Made by a program: the position numbers and the translations under genes. The notes under the pieces were generated by a model, which worked only from the letters and a program-made list of their open reading frames with translations, did not search any database and was not told where the DNA came from. From Streptomyces sp. NRRL S-646 (lineage in GTDB: Bacteria; Actinomycetota; Actinomycetes; Streptomycetales; Streptomycetaceae), in assembly GCF_000720765.1 (NCBI RefSeq), contig NZ_JODC01000027.1, positions 1 to 64,000 of the forward strand: a stretch of DNA of 64,000 nt, read 5' to 3'. Below, piece by piece: positions 50,215-57,616 of this stretch. Position 1 is the stretch's first letter; each line of letters opens with the position of its first letter.

Positions 50215-50253
50215 GTGGTGCGGTTGTCCGGTTCGGTGGTGCGGTTGTCCGGT
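50215..50253 (+). repeat. 21-bp tandem duplication between operon genes
   Basis: GTGGTGCGGTTGTCCGGT occurs at 50215-50232 and again at 50236-50253, a perfect 18-bp repeat with a 21-bp period. It lies in the 64-bp gap between the first Asp23 gene and the DUF2273-like gene. Confidence 0.9.
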
Positions 50254-50263
50254 CGCCGGCGGG

Positions 50264-50761
50264 TCACTGGAGCCGGGTCTCCGGCTCCTCGTCCTCTTCC
50301 TCCGGCAGCTTCACATCGCTCACGGCGATGTTGACCTCGACGACCTCGAGGCCCGCCATTCGTTCCACCGCCGCGATCACGTTCTCGCGCACGGCGTGGG
50401 CGACATCGGAGATCGAGACGCCGTACTCGACCACGATCTCCAGGTCGAGCGCCGTCTGCACCTCGCCGACCTCGACCTTCACACCCCGCGTCACGGACTT
50501 CGACCCTCCGGGTACCCGATCGCGCACGGCTCCGAAGGTGCGGCTGAGCCCGCTGCCCAGGGCGTGTACGCCGACCACGTCCCGGGCGGCCAGCCCGGCG
50601 ATCTTCTCCACGACCCCGTCGGCAATCGTCGTCCGCCCCCGGGTGGCGGGGTCTCCTCCGCCGCGCCGCGTCGGCTGGGCCTTGCGCATCGTCGGGGGGT
50701 CCGTCGCCTCGCTCGTTCCTTGGGGGTTCCCCGTCCGGTTCTGCTCCGTCATGTCGGTCAT
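50264..50761 (-). CDS. Asp23/Gls24-family envelope stress response protein
   Basis: 165 aa, first gene of the operon. A disordered N-terminus (about 1-40) leads to the Asp23 domain: RTTIADGVVEKIAGLAARDVVGVHALGSG (about 43-71), GVKVEVGEVQTALDLEIVVEYGVSISDVAHAVRENVIAAVERMAGLEVVEVNIAVSDVKLP, and an acidic tail EEEDEEPETRLQ. Asp23 proteins form membrane-near assemblies and respond to envelope stress. The gene upstream at 50850 is divergent, with an 88-bp shared promoter region. Confidence 0.92.
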   Translation of the reverse strand: MTDMTEQNRTGNPQGTSEATDPPTMRKAQPTRRGGGDPATRGRTTIADGVVEKIAGLAARDVVGVHALGSGLSRTFGAVRDRVPGGSKSVTRGVKVEVGEVQTALDLEIVVEYGVSISDVAHAVRENVIAAVERMAGLEVVEVNIAVSDVKLPEEEDEEPETRLQ

Positions 50762-50849
50762 CGCCGCACGTCCCTTTCGGTTCGTCGTCCTACGACCACG
50801 GTAAGCGGGGTTGCGCCGCCGCGCGCCGGGGATGCGGCAGGCTGGAGGA

Positions 50850-51563
50850 ATGACGACGGAACGGTGGGCACAGGCAGTACGGCATCAGTTGGGCCTCGGC
50901 AGGCTCCTGCCCCTGGGCGGGCCGCACGACGGCTCATGGATCTCGGAGGAGGCGGCCGAGGCGGTGCTCCGGCGCACGGCCGGGGAACTGCGCGGGGTAC
51001 GGCTGGACGCGCTCCGCATCGCACTCGCCGACCCGGACACCGCTCACGACCCCGCCGTACCGCCGCCGCCGAGCGCCCTGCCGCCCGGACCGCTGCGCGT
51101 GACGGCGGACTTCGCCGCGACGGCGTCCGAGCCGCTGCCGACGACGGCGGCCCTGGTGCGTACGACGTTGGAAGCCGCGGCGACAGAACTCCTGGGCCTG
51201 GCGGTGGCCGAGGTCGACCTGCGGGTCACGGCCCTGCTGGACGAGGACCCGGAACCCGCCCCGGTACGAGCACCGGCACCGCCGCCCGCCGCGGAGCCCG
51301 ACGACGCGGACGAACTGCGCGCGGCGACCGCAGCCCTGATGGTCCCGGGCGTCACCCATCTGACGGGCGGCCTGGGCCGAGCGGCGGTGCACATCACGAC
51401 CCTCCAGGAGGAGGGCAGCCTCCCGCACCGCCACGCCCGCGTGGAACTCGCGGTGAGCGCGAGCCACCGAGCCTCGGACGTGGCCCGGCAGGTCCGCGCG
51501 GCGGTCACCGAGTCACTGCCCGATCACCCGACGGTGGCGGTGCTGGTGACAGCAGTCGGCTGA
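50850..51563 (+). CDS. Asp23-associated hypothetical protein
   Basis: 237 aa from ATG 50850, preceded by GGAGGA. The N-terminal and C-terminal thirds each look like Asp23-type alpha/beta units (SEEAAEAVLRRTAGELRGVRLDALRIAL; HRHARVELAVSASHRASDVARQVRAAVTESLPDHPTVAVLVTAV), with Pro/Ala-rich linkers at about 75-90 and 130-150. It is divergent from the Asp23 operon and may share its control. Database entries for similar proteins carry a viral P10-type name that the sequence does not justify. Function unknown. Confidence 0.75.
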   Translation: MTTERWAQAVRHQLGLGRLLPLGGPHDGSWISEEAAEAVLRRTAGELRGVRLDALRIALADPDTAHDPAVPPPPSALPPGPLRVTADFAATASEPLPTTAALVRTTLEAAATELLGLAVAEVDLRVTALLDEDPEPAPVRAPAPPPAAEPDDADELRAATAALMVPGVTHLTGGLGRAAVHITTLQEEGSLPHRHARVELAVSASHRASDVARQVRAAVTESLPDHPTVAVLVTAVG

Positions 51564-51579
51564 TTCCGCGCCGGTCCGG

Positions 51580-51660
51580 CAGCGGCTTTCAGGGGCGCGG
51601 GGCTGTGTCAATCTGCGGCTCCGCCGCGCGGGCGCGACCGGCCACGACGGCGCTGCAGGC
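51580..51660 (+). repeat. Dispersed hairpin repeat, family B, copy 2
   Basis: Starts CAGCGGCTTTCAGGGGCGCG and includes GCGGC-TCC-GCCGC, then GCGACCGGCCACGACGGC. The first part matches the units of the 27-bp array at 55754-55997 (in inverse orientation); the middle matches 40661-40720. Confidence 0.8.
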
Positions 51661-51693
51661 AAAAAGACGACACACCGCAGCACCGCCGGAGGC

Positions 51694-52497
51694 TCACTCC
51701 CCGAGACCGGCGAGATCCCGCAGCCGCCGCGCCTGCGCAGCCCTCTCCGCCGCACGCTGCTCGTCGTAGGAGCGACCGTGCGCCCCACGGATCAGCGCCT
51801 TGGTCTCGATCACCGCATCCCGCGGCGCAGCCAGAATCGCCGACGCCAGATCCCGCACCGCACCGTCGAGCTGGTCGCCCGGCACCGCGAGGTTGGCGAG
51901 GCCCGTGCTGACGGCCTCCTCGGCCAGGACGGCGCGCCCGGTCGCACAGATCTCCAGTGCGCGGGCGTAGCCGACCAGCCCGACGAGCGGATGCGTGCCC
52001 GTCAGGTCCGGCACCAGACCGAGGCTGGTCTCGCGCATGGCGAACTGCACGTCGTCGGCGACGACGCGCAGATCACAGGCGAGCGCGAGCTGGAAGCCCG
52101 CGCCGATGGCGTGGCCCTGGACGGCGGCGATGGACACGAGGTCGCTCCGCCGCCACCAGGTGAAACCGGCCTGGAACTCGGCGATGCTCGCGTCGAGTTC
52201 ACCGTCGCTGCTGCGCGCAAGGTCGATGAACGTCGGCTCGCCCTCGATTCCCTCGGGCGTGAACATCTGCCGGTCGAGCCCGGCCGAGAAGGACTGCCCC
52301 TCGGCGCGCAGCACGACGACGCGGACGGACCCCGGCAGGACCCTCCCGGCCTCGGCGAGCGCACGCCACATGGCGGGGCTCTGCGCGTTGCGCTTGGCCG
52401 GGTTGGTCAGCGTCACCGTGGCGATCGCGTCGTCGACGGTGAGCCGTACGCCGTCCTTGTCGAGTACCGGACCGAGGTCCTGGGCAGGCGAAGCCAT
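51694..52497 (-). CDS. Enoyl-CoA hydratase/isomerase family protein
   Basis: 267 aa. Crotonase-fold blocks: VTLTNPAKRNAQSPAMWRAL (about 29-48), RVVVLRAEGQSFSAGLDRQMF (oxyanion-hole region, about 58-78), AAVQGHAIGAGFQLALACDLRVVADDVQFAMRETSLGLVPDLTGTHPLVGLVG. The second catalytic acid position is Asp/Thr in LVPDLTGT rather than the usual Glu of hydratases, so the exact reaction is uncertain. Monocistronic. Confidence 0.88.
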   Translation of the reverse strand: MASPAQDLGPVLDKDGVRLTVDDAIATVTLTNPAKRNAQSPAMWRALAEAGRVLPGSVRVVVLRAEGQSFSAGLDRQMFTPEGIEGEPTFIDLARSSDGELDASIAEFQAGFTWWRRSDLVSIAAVQGHAIGAGFQLALACDLRVVADDVQFAMRETSLGLVPDLTGTHPLVGLVGYARALEICATGRAVLAEEAVSTGLANLAVPGDQLDGAVRDLASAILAAPRDAVIETKALIRGAHGRSYDEQRAAERAAQARRLRDLAGLGE

Positions 52498-52626
52498 GGA
52501 GTGCCTCCGATGAGTGCGGTCAGCAGAGCAAGCTAAAGCGCAAAGCTAAGTGACTGCACAGTAACCACCCGGTCGATCTGCCGACCGACCGGGTGGCCAC
52601 CATCGAAGCCGATGGGCCGCCCGGAA

Positions 52627-52848
52627 TCAGGACGAGGCGGCCTTCTTGCCCCGCGTCGCGCCGCCACGCCCACGGAGCGTGACGCCCGACTCGCTGAGCA
52701 TCCGGTGCACGAAGCCATACGAGCGGCCGGTTTCCTCGGCCAGCGCCCGAATGCTCGCACCGGAGTCGTACTTCTTCTTCAGGTCTGCCGCGAGCTTGTC
52801 GCGCGCGGCGCCGGTTACCCGGCTGCCCTTCTTCAGAGTCTCGGCCAC
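52627..52848 (-). CDS. gbn: GATC-binding nucleoid-associated protein Gbn homologue
   Basis: 73 aa from GTG 52848 with AGGAGG upstream. Basic N-terminus (VAETLKKGSRVTGAARDKLAADLKKKYDSG), a helix-turn-helix (ASIRALAEETGRSYGFVHRMLSESGVTLR) and a basic tail (GRGGATRGKKAASS). This matches what I recall of S. coelicolor SCO1839 (Gbn), reported as a small nucleoid-associated protein that bends DNA at GATC sites and affects development. Upstream DNA carries a dense GATC cluster (53118-53185). The longer in-frame start at 52893 lacks a ribosome site. Confidence 0.85.
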   Translation of the reverse strand: MAETLKKGSRVTGAARDKLAADLKKKYDSGASIRALAEETGRSYGFVHRMLSESGVTLRGRGGATRGKKAASS

Positions 52849-53050
52849 CCGTGCCTCCTCATGGGAAGTGCGCTCTGGTCCCCTCATGATCACCCCTCCG
52901 GGCTTTCATGGCCACCCATTCGGCAAGGTCCGTGAGACAGGGTTTTGACGACAGGAGCACATCCCCACAAGCGGAATCAATAATTCCCCCCGACTGCGTT
53001 CGTACCGCCGAACGGGTTCTTTTATGAAGTGCCAGGTCAGAGACGTACGA

Positions 53051-53083
53051 CGGCCGAGCCCTTGTCGATAAAGGGCTCGGCCG
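53051..53083 (-). terminator. Hairpin terminator between ABC-F and gbn genes
   Basis: CGGCCGAGCCCTT (53051-53063) and AAGGGCTCGGCCG (53071-53083) form a perfect 13-bp stem with a GTCGATA loop. It is 128 bp past the ABC-F stop and 200 bp before gbn. Confidence 0.72.
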
Positions 53084-53117
53084 CGAAATGGATGTAGGAC
53101 ACACCTCGGTACGAGGA

Positions 53118-53185
53118 GATCTCACACAGATGATGGATCACGGATCGGCCGAATGATCCATACGCTGTGGATCACGCCTTCGATC
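53118..53185. promoter_or_regulatory. Cluster of six GATC sites upstream of gbn
   Basis: GATC occurs at 53118, 53136, 53143, 53155, 53170 and 53182. At this base composition one site per several hundred bp would be expected. The 360-bp gap between ABC-F and gbn contains no ORF. Given that Gbn is described as a GATC-binding protein, autoregulation or a nucleation site is plausible but inferred. Confidence 0.55.
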
Positions 53186-53210
53186 AAGCTGTGCTGACTC
53201 TCCGGCGCTC

Positions 53211-54809
53211 TCAGGCGAGGGCGACGAGGTCCGCGTAGTCGGCGCCCCACAGGTCCTCGACGCCGTCCGGCAGCAGAATGATCCGCTCGGGCTGCAACGC
53301 CTCGACCGCGCCCTCGTCGTGGGTGACCAGGACGACCGCGCCCTTGTAGGTGCGCAGGGCGCCGAGGATCTCCTCACGGCTGGCGGGGTCGAGGTTGTTG
53401 GTCGGCTCGTCCAGCAACAGGACGTTCGCGGAGGAGACCACCAGGGTCGCGAGCGCCAGGCGGGTCTTCTCACCGCCGGACAGCACTCCGGCCGGCTTGT
53501 CGACGTCGTCGCCGGAGAACAGGAACGAGCCGAGCGTCTTGCGCACCTCGACGAGGTCGAGGTCGGGGGCGGCCGAGCGCATGTTCTCCAGGACCGTGCG
53601 CTCCGGGTCGAGGGTCTCGTGCTCCTGGGCGTAGTAGCCGAGCTTGAGGCCGTGGCCCTCGACGACCTCTCCGGTGTCGGGCTTCTCGACGCCGCCGAGG
53701 AGGCGGAGCAGGGTCGTCTTGCCGGCGCCGTTGAGGCCGAGGATGACGACGCGGGAGCCCTTGTCGATCGCCAGGTCGACGTCGGTGAAGATCTCCAGTG
53801 AGCCGTACGACTTCGACAGTCCCTCGGCGGTGAGGGGTGTCTTGCCGCACGGCGCGGGCTCGGGGAAGCGCAGCTTGGCGACCTTGTCGCTCTGGCGCAC
53901 CGCCTCCAGGCCGGAGAGCAGCTTGTCCGCGCGCCGGGCCATGTTCTGCGCGGCGACCGTCTTGGTGGCCTTGGCGCGCATCTTGTCGGCCTGCGAATGC
54001 AGGGCGGCGGCCTTCTTCTCGGCGTTGGCCCGCTCGCGCTTGCGGCGCTTCTCGTCGGCCTCGCGCTGCTGCTGGTACAGCTTCCAGCCCATGTTGTAGA
54101 TGTCGATCTGGGCGCGGTTGGCGTCCAGGTAGAACACCTTGTTGACGACCGTGTCGACCAGGTCGACGTCGTGGGAGATCACGATGAAGCCGCCGCGGTA
54201 GGTCTTCAGGTAGTCGCGCAGCCAGACGATCGAGTCCGCGTCGAGGTGGTTCGTCGGCTCGTCCAGCAGCAGGGTGTCCGCGTCGGAGAACAGGATGCGG
54301 GCCAGTTCGATACGGCGGCGCTGACCGCCGGAGAGCGTGTGCAGCGGCTGGCCGAGCACCCGGTCGGGCAGGTTGAGCGCGGCGGCGATGGTGGCGGCCT
54401 CGGCCTCGGCGGCGTACCCGCCCTTGGTGAGGAACTCCGTCTCCTGGCGCTCGTACTGCCTCAGCGCCTTCTCGCGGGTCGCGCCCTGTCCGTTGGCGAT
54501 GCGCTGCTCGTTGTCGCGCATCTTGCGGATCAGTACGTCGAGGCCGCGCGCCGAGAGGATCCGGTCGCGGGCGAGGATGTCGAGGTCGCCGGTGCGGGGG
54601 TCCTGCGGGAGGTAGCCGACCTCGCCGGAGCGGGTGACCGTGCCGCCGGCCGGGATGCCCTCTCCGGCCAGGACCTTGGTGAGGGTGGTCTTGCCGGCGC
54701 CGTTGCGGCCGACCAGGCCGATGCGGTCGCCCTTGGCGATACGGAAGGAGGCGGACTCGATGAGGACGCGGGCACCGGCGCGCAGCTCGATACCGGAGGC
54801 GGAGATCAC
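53211..54809 (-). CDS. ABC-F family ATPase (translation factor type)
   Basis: 532 aa with two ABC domains and no membrane segment. Domain 1 has Walker A GRNGAGKTT (about 36), signature LSGGQRRR and Walker B LLLDEPTNHLD. The linker (WKLYQQQREADEKRRKRERANAEKKAAALHSQADKMRAKATK, about 240-285) is the charged helical P-site tRNA interaction motif region. Domain 2 has GLNGAGKTT, LSGGEKTR and LLLDEPTNNLD. ABC-F proteins act on ribosomes; some give antibiotic resistance. A 7-codon upstream ORF lies 58 bp before the start, which suggests translational control. Confidence 0.93.
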   Translation of the reverse strand: MISASGIELRAGARVLIESASFRIAKGDRIGLVGRNGAGKTTLTKVLAGEGIPAGGTVTRSGEVGYLPQDPRTGDLDILARDRILSARGLDVLIRKMRDNEQRIANGQGATREKALRQYERQETEFLTKGGYAAEAEAATIAAALNLPDRVLGQPLHTLSGGQRRRIELARILFSDADTLLLDEPTNHLDADSIVWLRDYLKTYRGGFIVISHDVDLVDTVVNKVFYLDANRAQIDIYNMGWKLYQQQREADEKRRKRERANAEKKAAALHSQADKMRAKATKTVAAQNMARRADKLLSGLEAVRQSDKVAKLRFPEPAPCGKTPLTAEGLSKSYGSLEIFTDVDLAIDKGSRVVILGLNGAGKTTLLRLLGGVEKPDTGEVVEGHGLKLGYYAQEHETLDPERTVLENMRSAAPDLDLVEVRKTLGSFLFSGDDVDKPAGVLSGGEKTRLALATLVVSSANVLLLDEPTNNLDPASREEILGALRTYKGAVVLVTHDEGAVEALQPERIILLPDGVEDLWGADYADLVALA

Positions 54810-54866
54810 GGACAGGCTCCAGGGCAGAAAGGGTTGACGGGTGGGCGGCTGAGGCGTTCCCGCCGT

Positions 54867-54890
54867 CTAATGCGCGAGGAGAATGGCCAT
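54867..54890 (-). CDS. Candidate 7-aa leader peptide upstream of the ABC-F gene
   Basis: The minus strand reads ATG to TAG over eight codons: MAILLAH. It lies 57 bp upstream of the ABC-F start and in the same direction. No strong ribosome site precedes it, so it may be leaderless. Very short, so only position and the known attenuation of ABC-F genes support it. Confidence 0.4.
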   Translation of the reverse strand: MAILLAH

Positions 54891-54899
54891 GGGCCAAGT

Positions 54900-55565
54900 C
54901 TAACGGGGCCGTGCAAGCACTTTTTCTGTGTTCGGGTGTTCGGGCCGCCGGCCGGGAACGTCGTTGCCGAGGGAGGTGCGGTGCGGGGTGATCCGGCCCA
55001 GGGCGTCGACGGCGATGAGCTGGGACGTCCACGCCGCCGCCGGGCAGGGCTGAGCGACGATCAGCGCTCCGGCGTGACGTACGGCACGCTCGGGCGTGAA
55101 CACGCACCTTTCGCGTGCGGGCACCACCCAGCGCAGGTCGCCGTCTGCGAGGCGGTAGCCGGCGATGCGGGGCGGGGTGACGACGGCGAGGATTCCCCGG
55201 CCCAGGGGGCGCAGCACTCCGGTGCCGCGGTGGGTGGGCAGCCAGTCGTCGGCCGCAGGGAGCGCCCGGTGCCAGCGGACGGAGGCGCCGTCGTTCGCGG
55301 TGACCACCCCGTCGTCCCAGAGCGTGACGGTGTCCCCGCGTGCGGGGAGCACGGCGAGCGGACGGTGGCCCTCGCGGGCGTAGTGGGCGTGGGCGGCGAA
55401 GTGGTCGCCGTAGGGGGCGGGGCGGACCGCGTGGAGGGCCGCCAGGACGGGCGCCGCCACGAGGAGGGTGAGGGCGGTGGGCAGGAGGCGGCGAAGGGCC
55501 GGGGGCCCGGTGCGGCTCGGGGCTGCAGGGTTCGGTTCCGTCACCTCGACCGGCTGAACGACCAC
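54900..55565 (-). CDS. Membrane-anchored hypothetical protein, possible beta-propeller-like
   Basis: 221 aa from GTG 55565 with GGGAG upstream. One N-terminal membrane helix (LLPTALTLLVAAPVLAAL, about 26-43), then an extracytoplasmic domain with repeated short strands (LAVLPARGDTVTLWDDGVVTANDGASVRWHRALPA; GYRLADGDLRWVVPARE) resembling PQQ-type propeller blades. Two cysteines (ERCVF, AQPCPA). No recognised family. The frame continues upstream into the repeat array at 55754 onward but without a start site. Confidence 0.75.
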   Translation of the reverse strand: MVVQPVEVTEPNPAAPSRTGPPALRRLLPTALTLLVAAPVLAALHAVRPAPYGDHFAAHAHYAREGHRPLAVLPARGDTVTLWDDGVVTANDGASVRWHRALPAADDWLPTHRGTGVLRPLGRGILAVVTPPRIAGYRLADGDLRWVVPARERCVFTPERAVRHAGALIVAQPCPAAAWTSQLIAVDALGRITPHRTSLGNDVPGRRPEHPNTEKVLARPR

Positions 55566-55724
55566 CTTGCTCCCTTCAGCGCCGATTGGCTCGGATCCGG
55601 CGCAGAGCGTAGTCGCGTGCGCGGGCTGTGCGGGGGATACGGCGGTGGGCGAGCGGGGGTGTCCCCCGTTCGGCCCCGTGCCGGGCGCCTGGTCATGTGC
55701 CGCGATATGCCGTCGCGCGTCTGC

Positions 55725-55753
55725 GGCTGCGTTGTGGCTGGTCGCGCAGTTCC
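55725..55753 (-). repeat. Dispersed repeat, family C, leading into the 27-bp array
   Basis: Minus strand reads GGAACTGCGCGACCAGCCAC AACGCAGCCG, a sequence I recall as widely dispersed in Streptomyces genomes. Its end is continuous with the first unit of the tandem array at 55754, implying the array grew from this element. Confidence 0.65.
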
Positions 55754-55997
55754 CCGCGCCCCTGAGAGCCGCTGCCCATCCCGGCGCCCTTGAAGCCGCT
55801 GTCCCTCGCCGCGCGCCTGAGAGCCGCTGCCCCTCGCCGCCCCAAAAGCCGCTGCCCCTGCCCGCGCACCCAAAAGCCGCTGCCGATCCCGGCGCCCTTG
55901 AAAGCCGCTGCCCAGCCCCGCGCGCCCAAAAGCCGCTGCCCATCTCCGCGCCCCTGAAAGCCGCTGCCCATCTCCGCGCCCCTGAAAGCCGCTGCCG
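55754..55997. repeat. Tandem array of nine ~27-bp units
   Basis: Nine imperfect units, each built like CCGCGCCCCTGAAAGCCGCT followed by GCCCAT. Variants replace CCTGA with CCTTGA or CCCAAA. Unit ends fall near 55780, 55808, 55836, 55861, 55888, 55916, 55944, 55971 and 55997. The last two units are nearly identical (recent duplication). The array fills the gene-free gap 55566-56023. No spacers, so it is not CRISPR. Confidence 0.92.
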
Positions 55998-56023
55998 GAC
56001 CGCCGAGGATTTCGCCCCCCTGC

Positions 56024-57424
56024 TCAGCTACCGCCCGTGTGTACCTGGAAGGCGGCGCGGCGTACGGCCTTCGCCAGAGCGGGGTCCGGGTGGGCTGCCG
56101 CGAGGGCGACGAGGACCTGGACCGTGCGGGGGTGGCCGACGGCCCGTACCTCTTCCAGGAGCAGCGGGACCGTCGGCTGCACGGCCGACTCCAGGTGGCG
56201 TACGAGCATCGGGGCCTCGCCGTGGTCGGCGACCGCGGCGGCGGTGTCGACCCACAGCCAGGTGGCCTCTTCGCGGGTGAGGACCTCGTGGGCGTCCTCG
56301 GGGTCGACGCCGTCGTGCTCGGCCAGCCACAGCAGGGCGTACGGCCGCAGGGTCGGTTCGTCGGCGACGGCGCTGACGTCCGGCTCGGCGGGGGCGCCGA
56401 CCACGCGCAGGGCCTCGAAGGCGAGGCCGCGCAGCAGGGCGTCGTCGCCGCGGGCGGCGGCGATGAGTTCGGTGACGGCGCTGCCGACGGGGCGGGCGGC
56501 GAGCCAGGCGCGGTATTCGGCGCGGGCGGCGTTGGGGCGCAGCTGGGCGCAGCCGCGCAGCATCTCGTCGGCGGCGACCTCGATGTTCCCGGCGGGGCTC
56601 TGCGCGGCGACGCAGATCTGCTCCAGCTTGACCCAGACGGCCCAGCTGCCGAGCGGGGTGAGGGTGGCCTGCCCACCTCCGTAGGTGAGGGCGCCGACGG
56701 AGGCGAGGGCGTGCAGGGCCCAGTCGAGGAGGGGGGCGAGCGGGGCGTCGACGGCCTCGGGCTGCTCGGCGGGTTCGGGCTGCGGGCCGTAGGGGATCTC
56801 GCAGCGCTCGGTGCGCAGTTCGGTGACCCGCTGCTCCAGGAGGTCCAGGAGCTGGTCGACCGGGACGGGCCCGGCGGACAGCTGGAGGAAGGAGAGCACC
56901 TGGGGCATGGCCGAGACGACCTCGGCGACGGCGGCGGGCTCGTGGTCCGAGGGTTCCGCGTGGGCGAGGGACCATGCGTCGAAGAGGGCGACCCAGCCGC
57001 GCAGGACAGCGCTGTCGTCGCGGTTCCAGGCGCGCAGCCGCCAGCCGGGGCGGGCGCTGTCGCCGTGCACCTCGACGAGGCCGGCGAGGCGGGCGGTGTC
57101 CCAGTCTGCGCGGATCTGAGCCACGGTCAGGCCGAGATCCCGGGCGGCCCGTTCGGCGCTCGCGTCGGCGAGGGTGGCCTTGCCGTCGGCGGTCGCGCCG
57201 TCGCTGCCCGGGCCGAGCGCGGCGTCGGCCCAGCGGGCGACGCGGGCCGCGGCGGCCAGCTGGGAGCGAGCCATTCTGGCCAGCTCCGCGGGTGCCGGTG
57301 TGCCCTCCGGGGGGCGGGGTGCGGCGCGGCGCGGGCGGCGCTGGTTCACGGCTCTGGGGGCGGCGGACAGGGATCGCGGGCCGACGAGTCGAAGCCTGGA
57401 GTCGCGCGGGATACGGGACGTCAC
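56024..57424 (-). CDS. Hypothetical protein with HEAT-like helical repeats
   Basis: 466 aa from GTG 57424 (VTSRIPRDSRLRLVGPR). N-terminal basic, Pro-rich segment (to about 50), then all-helical sequence. The last 180 residues contain HEAT-type repeats (GDDALLRGLAFEALRVVGAPA; PTLRPYALLWLAEHDGVDP; GEAPMLVRHLESAVQPTVPLLLEEVRAVGHPRTVQVLVALAAAHPDPALAKAVRRAA). No membrane segment. A scaffold or protein-interaction role is inferred from repeats. Not a recognised named family. Confidence 0.8.
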   Translation of the reverse strand: MTSRIPRDSRLRLVGPRSLSAAPRAVNQRRPRRAAPRPPEGTPAPAELARMARSQLAAAARVARWADAALGPGSDGATADGKATLADASAERAARDLGLTVAQIRADWDTARLAGLVEVHGDSARPGWRLRAWNRDDSAVLRGWVALFDAWSLAHAEPSDHEPAAVAEVVSAMPQVLSFLQLSAGPVPVDQLLDLLEQRVTELRTERCEIPYGPQPEPAEQPEAVDAPLAPLLDWALHALASVGALTYGGGQATLTPLGSWAVWVKLEQICVAAQSPAGNIEVAADEMLRGCAQLRPNAARAEYRAWLAARPVGSAVTELIAAARGDDALLRGLAFEALRVVGAPAEPDVSAVADEPTLRPYALLWLAEHDGVDPEDAHEVLTREEATWLWVDTAAAVADHGEAPMLVRHLESAVQPTVPLLLEEVRAVGHPRTVQVLVALAAAHPDPALAKAVRRAAFQVHTGGS

Positions 57425-57616
57425 GGGTGCAGTCTTCCGGTTGACGGTCCGAAAACCCAAACGGAATGTCACGGCGGGCGACGGGACTGGCCAACGCACG
57501 GGGTCCGGCGGGCGGCTCGGGGACGGGAACAGGCCAGTGGTACGGCCTTAAACGGAATCGTGCCGACTGTTCAGCTCCGCTCGGGCCCGGCGGCGCGGAA
57601 AGGGTCGGCGAAGGGA

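Noticed and set aside
55754..55997. Possible CRISPR array
   Set aside because: Units are contiguous with no unique spacers, they vary internally, and no cas genes are present.
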